From: Emiliania huxleyi CCMP1516
Taxonomy: Eukaryota > Haptophyta > Isochrysidales > Noelaerhabdaceae
Length of the DNA stretch: 64,000 nt
Reading direction: 5' to 3'
Assembly: GCF_000372725.1 (NCBI RefSeq)
Contig: NW_005201249.1
Span: 125,820 to 189,819 of the forward strand
The translations under genes were made by a program, and so were the position numbers. Below, piece by piece: positions 1-11,545 of the stretch. The notes beneath the pieces are model-generated. The model was given only the letters and a program-made list of their open reading frames with translations. It searched no databases and was not told the DNA's origin. The stretch's first letter is position 1, and each line of letters opens with the position of its first letter.

Positions 1-2061
1 CACCCGTGTGTCATACTCCCTCATGATGTCTTCTGGCGGGTCCTGGTCCATCACACTCGGCTCGGGTAGTCGTCCAGCTAGCAGTTGCTCCATCGCCTCC
101 CATTCCTCGTCGCTCTCCCTTCTCCCCGCGCATCTCTTCGTCGCCCCAGCAATGGCGCGTACAGCGAGCGCCTGGGCTTCGCACTCTGCGGTGTGGGCGA
201 GTGTCCGCCTCCTTGACTTCGGCGGCGTCCATCGTAGCGCCTTGAGCACGTCCGCCGCGCCTTTCCTCATCGCCCGGTGGTGCTCCCTCCTCTCCCCCTT
301 CACCGCCTCGCACTCGGCGCATAGGACGTGCCTAGTGTTAGCTATTGTCCTGCAACATCCAGGATGCCAGCAACCTTCAGCCCCATCGGCACATGCTCCT
401 CCTCCCTCCTCGTCCCACCCGTCCTGCCACGCCTCTGCCTCTAGGCTGGCCCTCCATCGCCTCCCGTGCTCTATACCTCGGGTCTGTCCCGTCCGCATGC
501 CGTGTACCAGCCTTAGCCTCGCCTTCTCCCCGCAGGCCTCGGGCTGGCGCTGGGTCGATTTTGGACCCCGTTCTCTGTCTCCCTCGTATCTCGTGTCGCC
601 TGATATCGTCCCCGTCGCCTTGATTACCGTCCTCCACACGTTGTCGTCTCCTCCCTTTCGCGCTGCGTGCCCGCCGTCCAGCCGCTTTCGTACCCATCGC
701 CCAATTTTCTCCTTCGCTTCTTGATACAGCCTCCTGTCTCGGATCTCCGGCGCCTGCCCCTCTTCCTCATGCATGTAGATGCATGCCCTGTTCGTCACGT
801 GTCGTGCTAGGTCCATCTCGTACGCGCTCGTTACCCTGCTCCGCAGGTGTGCCTTTGCCGCCGCGTCCGCCATGGAATTGGGCGCGTTGCCCGCATGCCC
901 CTCCGTGAAGATGAAAATCACGTACCCTCCGTGGCGCTGTATAATGTCGATTTGTGCTTGCACCGCCGCATTGAGTGCGCTCCTATTTGTCTCGCCGCGT
1001 GTCCGCCCCCGATACGCCCGTTCGATCTCCTTGAGCGCCGTCTCGCTGTCCGACATTACTAGGCATCGGTGAGGCTGGAGGGTCGTTTCTGTTTCGTCCG
1101 CCTTCGTGCGCAGGAAGCTGTAAATGGCGTACATCTCGGCGTCGACAATCTCCCACGATCCCGGCAGGGCGCCTCCCCATATTCTCCGTCCTATTCGCTC
1201 GTGAATCTGTGCCCTGGTCTCTTGTGTATCGTCATCTCCCTCTTTCGGCTGCACGCCCTCCCATCCCCCGAACGATGCTAGCCTTCCGTCTCGAGTCTCC
1301 TTCAGCGAGGCGTCCGTCGCTGCCGCCGCTGTGAAGTGGTGCCACTTGTGCAGGCGGCACGCCAGGTCCCTCGCCCTCCACGTCGTGCTCGTTCCCCGCT
1401 CTCGCATGATCCGACACTCGCTTTCGTCCATCACGATCTCGTTCTCGCCCTCTCGGTCGTGTAGTCGCTCTTGCGGCGCGCTCCGGATTGCGCCCTCCGC
1501 CTCGTCGCTCCTCAGATACAGTCGTAGGACGGGGTCGCGAGCAATGTCGTTCCTCCCGATCTCTTCGTATCCCGCCCTTCCTCCTCCCTTTGTCCACATC
1601 TCCTGTACCGCCCCTCCGATCTCCTCCTCGATCGCGACGTTGTCGAGTACCGCTTGCGGCGCACCTCGCCTCCACTCCCCGCCACCCACTAGGTCGTCTA
1701 TCTCTTGCCCATGTCCGAGCGTGTCCGGTTCGTCACTCCCCCACCATGCGTCCCCGCCGATCGTCGCCTCTCCATCGGCGGCTACTCTCCACTCGTCGCC
1801 TCCCCCGTCCAGGGCCATCGTCTTTTTCGTTTTTTCCTTCTGCTGTGCATCGCTATCTGCTGCGTCGCTCTCTGTGCTCGGCTCCTTGCCTAGGTATAAT
1901 GTTCTGAAGGGTAGCGCCGAGCAAAGTAGATGAATGTGTTCAAAAGTCGCCGATTGTGTGTGTCGTGGGCTCGTGGGGAGAAGCAAGGAAAGGGACTGTT
2001 CCCGGGCATTCACACTATGTTCCTGAGATAATTTGGCGATTATATCCATAAGGGATTTCAT
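1..2061 (-). CDS. RNase H domain protein, probable non-LTR retroelement C-terminal part (runs off left edge)
   Basis: An open frame on the minus strand runs from a stop near 2168 to the window edge without interruption; the first ATG is at 2061. It holds a full RNase H core with the four acidic catalytic residues: D in TDAS (about residue 250, near 1314), E in DAEMY (about 309), D in MSDSET (about 338) and D in NSMADAAAK (about 399, preceded by GHAGN). RNase H cuts RNA in RNA-DNA hybrids. After it comes a Cys/His-rich tail ending TRHVLCAEC...ERREHH, which resembles the post-RNase H tail of LINE retrotransposons. No reverse transcriptase motif is visible in the roughly 245 residues before the domain. 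It may be a 5'-truncated element, a domesticated domain, or one exon of a longer gene. Antisense ORFs here are shadows. Confidence 0.65.
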   Translation of the reverse strand, partial: MKSLMDIIAKLSQEHSVNAREQSLSLLLPTSPRHTQSATFEHIHLLCSALPFRTLYLGKEPSTESDAADSDAQQKEKTKKTMALDGGGDEWRVAADGEATIGGDAWWGSDEPDTLGHGQEIDDLVGGGEWRRGAPQAVLDNVAIEEEIGGAVQEMWTKGGGRAGYEEIGRNDIARDPVLRLYLRSDEAEGAIRSAPQERLHDREGENEIVMDESECRIMRERGTSTTWRARDLACRLHKWHHFTAAAATDASLKETRDGRLASFGGWEGVQPKEGDDDTQETRAQIHERIGRRIWGGALPGSWEIVDAEMYAIYSFLRTKADETETTLQPHRCLVMSDSETALKEIERAYRGRTRGETNRSALNAAVQAQIDIIQRHGGYVIFIFTEGHAGNAPNSMADAAAKAHLRSRVTSAYEMDLARHVTNRACIYMHEEEGQAPEIRDRRLYQEAKEKIGRWVRKRLDGGHAARKGGDDNVWRTVIKATGTISGDTRYEGDRERGPKSTQRQPEACGEKARLRLVHGMRTGQTRGIEHGRRWRASLEAEAWQDGWDEEGGGACADGAEGCWHPGCCRTIANTRHVLCAECEAVKGERREHHRAMRKGAADVLKALRWTPPKSRRRTLAHTAECEAQALAVRAIAGATKRCAGRRESDEEWEAMEQLLAGRLPEPSVMDQDPPEDIMREYDTRV

Positions 2062-3064
2062 CCCTTCTTGGATTGGAGATTCGTGTTTTGGTTCCGGTTT
2101 TGGGTAAAACGTATACAGCGAACGCGATGTGCGGCCTCTGCCTAGCTTGCTGCTTCTATGCGCGAGCTACGGCGGGACCGCTCTATCGAGTAGGGACATA
2201 TACCCAACTCCGAAGTAGAGCTGCCGGAGCCCGGACGCCGGAGCGGACGACAGGACAGCTGAGGGCGTATGTGTCCCCCCTGTCCCCCCCCCCCCCCCCC
2301 CGGCGCTAGGGCCGAGCGTTTTTTTGATCTCTGGCGTCTGGGTGAGTGTGGGGGGCCGCCGCCGAGCCGCCTCGGGGTGGCGGGCGGGCCGCGGGCGTTT
2401 TGAAAAACAGAACCAACAGAAAACAGAGGCGAGAGGGGGGCCACTGGTGGCGGGTAGCGCGGGCGTCGCGCGGTACGCGCCGGGCCGTCAGCGCCTTTCG
2501 AAAACAGCGACACTATGCAACACGAGGGTTAACCCCTAAACGGCTGTGGTTCCCATATGGGAACTTCGCCCAGTTCTGTGAAAGAGAATTTAAACAAAAC
2601 AACTCTCACTCACAGTGAAACCAACTACCAAGAGAAAGACGGCTTGATACGGCTGGTCGCAGCGACGGCCGATCCAGCAGTCGTCTGCGACATGGCAGTG
2701 GCCCCGGGTCATGTGCAGCTGGTCCCGAGCGGCTCAGGTCCCAGATCGAATCTCGGACCCACAGATTCTAGATTCCTTTAGATTCCCTGGATTCCCGCAA
2801 CACTGGCCCTCCTTCCCCGCGACCGACCGCTACGACCCGGCGCCACCCGCCGCCCCTGACCCCGCCCCTCCCCCTCCCCCCTCAACCTTCTGACCCTTCC
2901 CAGGCGCGCCTGTGGCTGGCGGCCACGTCCCTCGCCCTCACAGCCTCGCGGTCTCCCGCCGCGGCCGCGCCGCCGCTGCCGCCGCCGCTGCCGCCGCCGC
3001 CCTCGCCGCCACCCGCATTGACAGCCGCGCAACTGCGGCAGCCGCCTCCACCTCCATCTCCGAC
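2062..3064. other. Intergenic region with an 18-nt C run
   Basis: I see no convincing gene. There is a C homopolymer at 2284-2301. An A-rich block at about 2580-2620 (aaagagaatttaaac, then actctcactcacag) resembles one near 5940-5980 upstream of the ankyrin gene. The part near 2900-3064 is the Pro/Arg-coding shadow of GC-rich sequence downstream of the AP2 gene. Confidence 0.4.
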
Positions 3065-3391
3065 CTACCTCCCCGCCTGCCGGACTGCCTCGGCGCCAGC
3101 GGCAGAGGAAGGCGCAGGCGGCGGCGGCGGTGGCGGCGGCGCGGTGAGATCGCTGGTGTCCCTGCCCGCCTCCCTGCGGGCGTAGAAGAGCGCAGCCTGC
3201 TCGGCGGTGGCGAACATGCCGAGGTAGAGCGGCTGGCCTCCAACCGACACCTTCAGCTCGTACTTCTTGCTGCCTTTCTGCTTCGGGTGGTAGTAGACGC
3301 CCTTGTAGCCGCTGTTGCTGCTGCTGCTGGTAGCTAGAGTCAGGCCCTCCCTCCCCGCCTGCTGGACTGCCTCGGCGCCAACAACAGAGGA

Positions 3392-3423
<32 letters not shown>

Positions 3424-4213
3424 CGGTGAGATCGCTGCCGGTGTCCCTGCCCGCCTCCCTGCGGGCGGAGAAGAGCGCCGCCTGCTCGGCGGTGGCGAAG
3501 TAGCCGAGGTGGAGCTGCTTGCCGCCAACCGTCACCGACAGCTGGTACTTCTTGCTGCCTTCCTGCTTCGGGCGGTAGTAAACGCCCCTGTAGCCGCTGC
3601 TGCTGCTGCTCGTAGCTAGAGTCAGGCCCTCCCTCTCCGCTTGCCGGACTGCCTCGGCGCCAGCAGCAGAGGAAGGCTCAGGTGGCGGGGGCGGTGGCGG
3701 CGGCGCGGTGAGATCGCTGCCGGTGTCCCTGCCCGCCTCCCTGCGGGCGGAGAAGAGCGCCGCCTGCTCGGCGGTGGCGAACATGCCGAGGCCGACCGAC
3801 TTGCCGCCAACCGTCACCTTCAGCTGGTACTTCTTGCGGCCTTGCTCCTTCGGGTAGAAGGTCACGCCTTTGTAGCCGCTGTTGCTGCCGCTGCTGGCGG
3901 TGAGAGTCAGGCCCTCCCTCGCCGCCTGCAGTATCGCCGCGGCGCCGGCGGCAGTGGGAGCAGCGCGGGGCTGCAGCTGCTTGGCGGCGTCGGCGCGGCC
4001 GTACTCTGACCGAGCGTAGGCGGTGGCCGCCTCTTCGGCGGTGTCGAAGCAGCCGAGGTGGACACGCTTGTCGCCATCCCGCACCTGCACCTGGAACTTC
4101 TTTCTGCTGCGGTCGTAGCTCACGTTCTTGAAGCCAGTCGTGCTGTTTTTGCTGATGGCTGGAATCAGCACGAGGCGCTCCGAAACCGGTGGCGTCCGCA
4201 CGAGGGGCGCCAT
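3065..4213 (-). CDS. Protein with four tandem AP2/ERF-type DNA-binding domains
   Basis: The frame opens at ATG 4213 (a TTG two codons upstream is less likely) and gives about 382 residues. Four AP2-like domains follow one another. The first is TGFKNVSYDRSRKKFQVQV...HLGCFDTAEEAATAYA. The next three share the pattern GYKGVYYHPKQKGSKKY...LYLGMFATAEQAALFYARRE. AP2 domains bind GC-rich DNA through a three-stranded sheet; in algae such proteins are usually nuclear transcription factors. Domains 2-4 are separated by Pro-8 linkers and lie on 282-bp DNA units whose matching points are near 3085, 3367 and 3649, so they arose by recent tandem duplication. The frame ends shortly after the last linker. 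The family call is strong; the target genes are unknown. Confidence 0.85.
3085..3930 (-). repeat. 282-bp tandem repeat encoding AP2 domain plus poly-Pro linker
   Basis: Three near-identical units of 282 bp (94 codons each), with equivalent positions at 3085, 3367 and 3649. Each encodes one AP2 domain, a Pro-8 linker and a PSSAAGAEAV-type spacer. Being a multiple of three, the unit allows change in domain number without a frameshift. Confidence 0.85.
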
Positions 4214-6208
4214 GGGCAAGAAAAGTGAGAAGATGCGAGGAAAAGAAACTGCATTCGCAGTCGAAAAAAGAATTCATAACAGCATAGCAGGCTCGTTTGG
4301 CGTGTCCGTATTATTATTTATTTAAGGCCAGGAGTTCTCGCAAGGCGGAAAGCGCGACAGCGGCAGCGCGCAGCAGGGCAAAACATGCATCGATTCTTCA
4401 GTCGCTCTGCCGGACGCGCTCGCTCGCTTTGAGGGTCACCAGTGCAAGCCGTGTGGACGCCCAGAATAGCCTCCCCTGGCTTAGCTAGAGTGAGAGATAT
4501 TGTGCACGTGGTCAGCCTCTACAATATATACAGTGCTGTCTTAAGGTCCGACCTGTGGGCTCTGCCTGCGCTCGGCACCGGGCACCGCCTCGGTATACAA
4601 AATGCGCCTGCGGGCGGACCCTCACAGATCACAGATCACACTGACACTTTACCTCCCAGAGCTCGTCTAGGTCCGCCACGGCCATCCTCAGCCTCCAGAG
4701 GGCCCCTGCCCGGCCGCGGCGCGGTGCGGCGGCGTCACAAATCCGACGTCAGTTCACCGGGACGCGATCGGGCGATCTGAAGTCCAACTAGGCGTATGGA
4801 TTGTCCGCCCAGGGCTATCTCCTATCACCTGGACCCCTCAATGGACGCCTGCGGTGCCGCCCCCACGAGGTGTTGTTCACACCTGTCCAACCATTCGTGC
4901 AGCAGGAACGCGCTGTGTGTGGCTGGCAGCAAACTCAAATGACGACGGGTTGCAGCCTCGTAGCTCAACGGCAACATTGTGCATGAGGAAGGCTGATAGA
5001 AGCGTGTTCGCCGGATTACGTGGCTGGGTTCACAGCGATTGTAGGAAAATTGGGGGAACCTTGACGGTCGCGGCCTTCCGACTCGCGCCTCCGCCTCACT
5101 GGCACTATTGTAGCCCTGGCCGGTGCGCGTGCAGAGTTGAAGTTCCGGAGTGAAAATTCGAACGCGTTCTCTCACGGTGACCAAAAGATGTCCACCTCAG
5201 AGGCACCTCCGGAGGCAGGCCGCCGCACGCCGGCGACACAGCTCCAGCTGTCGAACTGACCCGCAGCTCCTCTCAGAGCGGGAACTGTGACAAAAGTTGA
5301 CTGAGGCGGTTGTCAGGAATCATCATACGGATCACATGGTGGCTCTTTCATGACGGGAGACCGCCCGACCACTCCTGGGTGGCACTGCCACCGGTGTCGC
5401 TCGACGTCCGCCTGTCGACAGCGTGCCGACAGCGACACAGACCATGTGGGACGCGTCGAGTATCGACCTCTACTGCTTACCCAGCCTTCGAATGTATCCT
5501 GGCTGTGGTCCCACACCCACTGGTGTCCATCTCAGAGACCGCAGGAGGTCATGAGGGTCGATGGGAGTGCCAACCCCACAATGCCTAAAAACCCAGCCCA
5601 GTAGAAAAGGCAACACAAAAACACAACCGGACCCAAGACGCAAAGGTCCAAATCTTCACGAGACTCGAGGAAAAATGTGTGTGTGTCGCGCGCCTTGCGG
5701 GGGGGGGGGGGGGGGGGGCGGAAAAGAGGAACCTCTTAGCGCCATCGCCATTGGTGCTGCAAGCAGCGAGCGCCGGGCGACGACGGCTTCCCGCCTCCCG
5801 GCCCCCCTCGGCACACCTCCGCTGCTTAATGTTTGACGACTCGAACCCGTGAAGCTTCCCCGTGCGCGGGTTACCCCGCACACGGGTCAGCCTGCCAGCC
5901 ACGTATCCACGCAAGCGTGGTCCGCGCGCATGGCATACAGTAAAAAGAATTTAAACAAAAGAACTCTCTCTCACAGCACACAGGCTCGACACAGGTGCGA
6001 ACTGGCGCGTGCTAGTACTATCACCGGCACACCACCGGAGCCGCCTAAGCGACTCCGTTAAGAACGGCAATGCACTTAGCACCGTGCACAATGCCGCTGT
6101 TCCCGCACGCTAGCTCGTTCACCGTCTGCCACGCCACGGCGGTGTGGAGAACGACAGACAAGCGCTGCATAAGTAAAAAGAAATTGCGCGACTTTCGCTC
6201 ATTTCAGC
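4214..6208. other. Long intergenic region, no gene recognised
   Basis: About 2 kb between the divergently arranged AP2 and ankyrin genes, so it should hold both promoters. Only short frames are present, none with a recognisable domain. A 20-nt G run lies at 5699-5718 after a GTGTGTGT tract. An A-rich element at about 5938-6010 (aaaaagaatttaaac, ctctctctcacagcacac, then gaactggcgcgtgc) belongs to the dispersed family described around 36.7 kb. Confidence 0.5.
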
Positions 6209-8543
6209 ATGAGCGGCGCCATCCTCCCAGCCCAGCTCGCCGACCTGGCTCGGGGCGACCTGGCCTCGCTGCGCGCCTTCCTCTCCGGGGAGGGGACGCA
6301 CGGCACGTCGCTCGCGGCCCAGCTCGACGCGCGGCACGACACCGAGAAGCAGGACACGCTGCTCACCTGGGCCGCTCGGCACGGGCAGGCCGAGGCGGTG
6401 CGGCTGCTGATCGAGGGCGGCGCGAGCGTCGGGGCGGCTGACAGCGGCGGCGCCACCGCGCTCCTCCTCGCGAGCGAGGGGGGGCACGTCGACTGCGCCA
6501 GGCTGCTCCTCGAGGCGAGCGCAGCGGTCAACCGAGCTGCTGACGGCGGCGTCACGCCGCTGTTCATCGCGTGCGAGACGGGGCAGCTCGAGTGCGCCCA
6601 GCTGCTTCTCGAGGCGGGCGCGGCGATAGAGCAGCCCACGGACGACGGCACCACGCCGCTGAGCGCTGCGAGCTTCAACGGCGAGATCGAATGCGTCCGG
6701 CTGCTCCTCGAGGCAGGCGCGGCGGTCAACCAAGCAGACGCTGAAGGCTTCACGCCGCTGTACGTTGCGTGCCAGGAGGAGCATTTCGAGTGCGCCCAGC
6801 TGCTTCTCGGGGCCAGCGCTTCAGTCGGCCAGGCCGACAAGGACGGCGTCACGCCGCTGTACATTGCGTGCCAGCACGGCCACCTCGAGTGCGCCAAGCT
6901 GCTGCGCGACGCTGGCGCTGACATCAACCAAGCGAGGGCCGACGGCGCCACGCCGCTGCTCGTCACGTGCGAGAACGGCCACCTCGAGTGCGCCCAGCTG
7001 CTTCTCGAGGCCAGCGCTTCAGTCGACCAGGCCGATGAGCAAGGCATCACGCCGCTGTACATGGCGTGCCAGAACGGCCACCCGGAGATCGCCCGGCTGC
7101 TTCTCGAGGCGAGCGCAGCGGTCAACCAAGCCGAGCAGGATGGCGCCACGCCGCTGTTCATGGCATGCTTCAACGGCCACCTCGAGATCGCCCGGCTGCT
7201 GCGCGACGCTGGCGCGGCCGTCAACCAAGCCAAGCAGAACGGCGTCACGCCGCTGTTCATGGCGAGCCAGAAGGGCTACCCCGAGATCGCCCGGCTGCTC
7301 CTCGAGGCCGGCGCAGCGATCGACCAGGCCGAAAAGGACGGCACCACGCCGCTGTTCATGGCGTGCCAGGAGGGCCACCTCGAGTGCGTCCGGCTGCTCC
7401 TCGAGGCCAGCGCGGCGATCAACCAAGCCAAGCAGAACGGCGCCACGCCGCTGATCATGGCATGCTTCAACGGCCACCTCGAGATCGCCCGGCTGCTTCT
7501 CGAGGCCGGCGCGGCGATCGACCAGGCCGATGAGCAAGGCACCACGCCGCTGTTCATCGCGTGCCAGGAGGGCCACCTCGAGATCGCCCAGCTGCTCCTC
7601 GAGGTTGGCGCGGCGACCGACCAAGCGATGAACGATGGTTGCACGCCGCTGTTCATGGCGTGCCAGGAGGGCCAGCTCGAGAGCGCCCGGCTGCTCCTCG
7701 AGGCTGGCGCGGCGGTCAACCAAGCCCGGCAGAACGGCGTCACGCCGCTGTACGCGGCGTGCCAGGACGGCCACCTCGAGATCGCCAAGCTCCTCTCCTC
7801 CTACGGCGCCTCCCGCGCCGCTACGCCCTTCGGCACGCCCGAGGAGGTTGCAACCGAAGAAGGCCACGCCGACCTCGCCGCCTGGCTGGTCGCCAGCCGC
7901 GGCTGGACGCCGCTCCAGCATCTCGAGGCGTGCCCGAGACTAGCGGCCGAAGGCGTGAGCGCGCTGTCCTCACGCCCATTGTCCCTCTTCCGCAGGCGCT
8001 CACCGTCGAGCGGGCGCGGGCGCTGCTGCGCGGCGGCGCCGACCCGCTCGCCGGCGCGCCTTCTGCCCTCGAGCGGGCGCGCGTCCTCTGCTCGTGGAGC
8101 GAGTCGGATCCGACTGTTGCGGGAGTCGGTTCCACAGTCGAGATCCGCTCTCTCGTCTCGCGGCCCTCGATGAACGGCAAGATCGGCGTCGTCGTCTCCG
8201 CCAACGCTTCGACGGCCCGCTTCGGCGTGCGCGTGGCGGGCGAGGCCAAGGCACTCGCACTGAGGCGCGCACTGAAATGGTCTCTCCCCGACTCGCCGGA
8301 TCCTCTCTTTAACACACCCTGCCCTCCCTCAGGCCGGCCAACCTGCAGCCAGCGGCCGAGGCGGTGGAGGTGGGCAGGCTCATCCTCAAGGCGGCGGAGT
8401 GGTCGCCGCAGTCGCACGAGCTCTTCCCGACAGCGGCTCGCAAGCGGGCGGTCGAGGTGATGCGGCTGGGCTACCTGATCGCTTGGGACGAGGAGCGCTT
8501 CGACAGCCGCGAGGGAGCGGCTCCAGAGCTGGCGGACATCTGA
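6209..8543 (+). CDS. Ankyrin-repeat protein, three exons
   Basis: Exons 6209-7954, 7996-8264 and 8333-8543 join in frame to 741 residues, from ATG 6209 to TGA 8541. Residues about 45-560 are some 16 ankyrin repeats of the form GxTPLxxACxxGHLExxxLLLEAGAxxxQ, highly alike, so the array has expanded recently. Exon 2 starts with ALTVERARALLRGGADP and continues into a module with SRPSMNGKIG and ending LALRPANL across the second splice. Exon 3 carries PANLQPAAEAVEVGRL and a short helical tail. Intron 1 is 41 nt, GT-AG. Intron 2 is 68 nt and starts GC (AG|GCGCGC), ending CTCAG. Ankyrin arrays bind proteins; the partner is unknown. The gene structure is well supported because phases and the module both match. 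Confidence 0.85.
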
Positions 8544-9168
8544 GAGACAGCGCGCTGAGCAGGAGAGCCCGGCCGGCTGTGTGGGCAAAAAAGAAAGAAA
8601 ATGGGAGAAATCCGCCGGAAAAAAAATCCGAAATCGATACGGAATGGCCTGGGAGCCCCAGAAATCGCCCCCCTACTTTTGGGGGGCTGGTGCGAGGCGA
8701 GGCGAGGCCTGTGTGGCGGCTTCTGGGACACTGGGAGGGGCTAGGAGAGGGGCGGGTTTGGCGGGAGAGGGGTCCGCGGGCGGCGCGAGCGGGCGTCCGG
8801 TGAGGGCGCGGCTTTGTGCTGCCAAAGGTGGTGGCGCGATGAGGACAGAGTTGTGTTTGTGTTCGTGGCATCGTGGCAGCCCAACCCCACAGGGTCTTGC
8901 CTGACCGGGGGAACTGTTTTTTCCTTTCGATCGGTCGTCGGAAGACTAAATTCTTTTTGACCGAGCGTTTTCGTCGCGTGAGACGTGGGCCGTGCTGCTA
9001 TGTAGACGTACCGGCCCTATATGCACCCGTGGTGGTGCGATGACATGATGACTGCTTTGGTCCTGTTTTCTTCGTGGCAGCCAACCCCCCAGGATCTCGC
9101 CCCTCTTCTCTCTCTCGCTCTCGCTTGGTGGCCTCGCATGCATTTGTTTTTTGTGGCTTCTTGTTTGG
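8544..9168. other. Intergenic region
   Basis: No gene recognised. It contains the 3' flank of the ankyrin gene and the presumed promoter of the sulfotransferase. Purine-rich AAAGAAAGAAAATGG and AAAAAAATCC stretches occur near 8588-8630. Confidence 0.4.
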
Positions 9169-10767
9169 ATGCACGACGGGCTCAAGGGCATGCGTGGACA
9201 ACGAACTGCAGTCTCGCACCCTAAAGCAGCCTCTGAGTGCGAGCTGGTTCAGCAGACGAGCACCGCACAGTGCCAGCTTGGCATCAGCTATGGATGCCGC
9301 AAGGACGAGCTCTGGGTGTCCGGGTGTCGCGGCTTCTTTCGATGCCAAACGGGTGGGCCTCTCATCCCCTGCGGATATCCGCCAGGAGCACGAGAATACA
9401 ACTGCAGCTGCGCGTCACCGCCGCACCTATGCCCGCCGGCCTTTTACATCGCCGGGGCGCAAAAATCCGGCACTTCCAGCCTCGCAAGCTGGCTGAACCG
9501 GCTTCCCAGCGCCGCCGTCGATCCTCGCGAGGCGGCGTTCTCCTTCACCTGGGCGCTTGCCCTCAACGAGAGCTGCATTGACCTGGACGCCTCAGGAGCT
9601 GCGGGCAGCCCGGCGTGGCTCCACAGCCATTGCGCAAAGTTGCAGCGAATGGTGGCCTCGGCGGCTGCGGGTGGCTCCGCGAAGGTGCAGCGAATGGTGG
9701 CCTCGGCGGTTGTCGATCGCCACCGCCTTCACAGTGCCGAAGCGTGCCGCGGGGGCAAAAGCATCGGCATCAAGTGGCCCTCCTACATGGGAGAGGATGC
9801 GTGGGCTCCTCGCAGCATCCACGCCTGTGGCGGTGCACCCGTCCCCCGTGTAATCTTCGTGCTGCGCGAGCCGGCGGCTCGCGCGGCGTCTCACTTTCGC
9901 TATTTCGAGCAGCAGCGGCATTGGTGGAGACCGCGTGGCTGGAAGCCGCTGGTCGGTCTACCTATGGCCATGGCGTTCCGCGAGGTTGCCCACCGCAGCA
10001 TGGCTCGCGTGCGGGAGATCATGGCCGGCGAGGACGTAGCGCTGGGCAGCTGGTTGTGGCTTCGCCCTCCACATGTTGGATCGGGGAAGAGGTTGTGCGC
10101 CGAGCCGAAGGCCGTACCAGCCCTTGCTTCCGAGGAGAGCTTCCTCAATATGTCATACTCTTCCAGGGGCGCGGTGTGCCTGCTCTGCCTACACGCAGCC
10201 CACCAGTCCGCCCCGTAGCATGCCCGTAGCAGTCCGCCCCGTGGCAGTATCGACCCGTAGCATGCCCGTAGCATGCCCTGTTGCTCTGCATGCAACCCCC
10301 GAATCGAATCGCCAAGAAATAGGCGATCGACTCGCTCTATGCCTACCAGCTGCGAGAGTGGTTGCGAGCGTTTGGCGGCTGTGGCGCCTTTCTAATCGGC
10401 ATCTACGAAGCACACTGCGGGGTTCTTGAAAACCACTGCGGGGTTCCTTGGGCTGAGTACGCCACCGTTCGCACGCCTGTCGAAGATCGCGCAAACGGCC
10501 TCGAATCAGTTGACGCTTTCACAGAGCGTGCGGAATGCCAGCGAGCAGGGAGAATCGGCTGCGGTGTTTTCCGCGACGTTGGCGCAGCTGCGCGAATTCT
10601 TTGCACCTTTCAACCGCCTGCTCGAGAAGGAGCTGATGGGTGTGTGCAGGCTGGTGCCGCTCGGGTCGCCGCCCCCGCAAGGGCTGGGGGGCGTGCTGGC
10701 GCCACCCGCCGCCTTTCCCCCGGTCTGGTTCGATTTCTCTGCTGCGGGAAGCGGACGACATCTCTAG
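9169..10767 (+). CDS. Heparan-sulfate-type sulfotransferase, multi-exon, borders partly unresolved
   Basis: The family transfers sulfate from PAPS to sugar or other hydroxyl/amine acceptors, usually in the Golgi. The 5'-phosphosulfate loop is clear: FYIAGAQKSGTSSLASWLN near 9445-9500. The 3'-phosphate site is PRVIFVLREPAARAASHFRY near 9843-9905. Exon 1 ends at 10173 at a GT donor. The next exon starts at 10323 with AIDSLYAYQLREWLRAF, the usual C-terminal helix, and a later frame (about 10490-10640) has LAQLREFFAPFNRLLEKEL, the usual end of the fold; at least one intron between these is not resolved. A Cys-rich stretch precedes the P-loop. A 45-bp in-frame duplication (KLQRMVASA / KVQRMVASA) lies near 9640-9715. 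The N-terminal exon or membrane anchor is uncertain; ATG 9169 is the first in this frame. It could be a decayed copy. Confidence 0.6.
10174..10322 (+). other. Sulfotransferase intron 1 with 11-bp repeats
   Basis: A GT-AG intron of 149 nt, phase 0. It contains two clusters of the 11-mer cccgtagcatg (about 10214-10240 and 10253-10280). It is one of several introns in the window built from 10-11 bp tandem units. Confidence 0.6.
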
Positions 10768-11545
10768 TGCCGGCGCGGCCGGCGGCACGCGCAAGGTCGA
10801 CGCTCGAATTTGAACAAAAGCGTCGTGTGAATTCGGACCTGAGCTGTAGCTGTACTGACGTGGCGGTGTATTGGTTTTACCACCTCCGGCACGCGAAAAA
10901 GACGGCACACCGCGACCTAAGCTACATGTACATGTACATGAACATGTGGCACCAGCCACACAACCAACAGCTTCTGGAGAGTATGCGGAGCGCAAGCGCT
11001 GCCGGTGATCAAAGGCGTGTTGCTGTCGGTGGCAGATTGCCAGAGGAACGCCGGCGCCTCGGTGCGTGGCTTCGTCACAATTTTCCACCGCTCAACTTGG
11101 AGGCAGTGTGTCTAGTGGCGTGCTACACCTATGACGGCGGACCTCATTGGGGCGCCGACGTGCGACGACCATCTGGGATCGAAAGACGAAACCGCGTCCC
11201 AGGAGCTCGTGCAGAGCGCGCTCCGGAGCTCGGTGGCGGGAAATTTGAAGGGAACGTGGATCGTGGTGGCTTCCCACGGCCGCCTCTGTATGTGCCCAAT
11301 AAAGAGCTCACACGACCCTCGGGCAGCAGGGGGTATGTGGCGAGCGCACGGAGGCACAGTTAGGCCGCCGTGATATCGCCCTTCCGGGCAACCCGTTTTT
11401 CGTTCCCCCCGGGTTAATTCTTCTTCCCATAAAATTCTTCTTTCGTGGGTCACCGTTGGGCGTTGCCCCCAGGCGTTGTTCGCGCCGGGGCGCCGCTACC
11501 CTTGCCGCCGCAGATCGGAAACCGCCCGCCGCCGGTGCCCGCGGC
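10768..11545. other. Intergenic region, unassigned ORFs
   Basis: Both strands have frames of 80-330 codons, but I recognise no domain. A tacatgtacatgtacatgaacatg stretch lies at 10923-10946. It contains the 3' flank of the sulfotransferase and the promoter of ARL2. Confidence 0.35.

Noticed and set aside
8..1933. Plus-strand Ser/Pro/Arg-rich ORFs
   Set aside because: They are shadows of the minus-strand RNase H frame, which has clear catalytic motifs.
4950..5025. tRNA-like 5' half (cctcgtagctcaacggcaaca)
   Set aside because: It resembles a D-arm, but no anticodon arm, T-arm and paired acceptor follow at the right spacing.
5835..5855. ctcgaacccgtg, possible T-loop of a minus-strand tRNA
   Set aside because: The sequences flanking the loop do not pair.
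11112..11453. 113-codon minus-strand ORF
   Set aside because: No domain, and it ends at an arbitrary place between two plus-strand genes; likely chance in GC-rich DNA.
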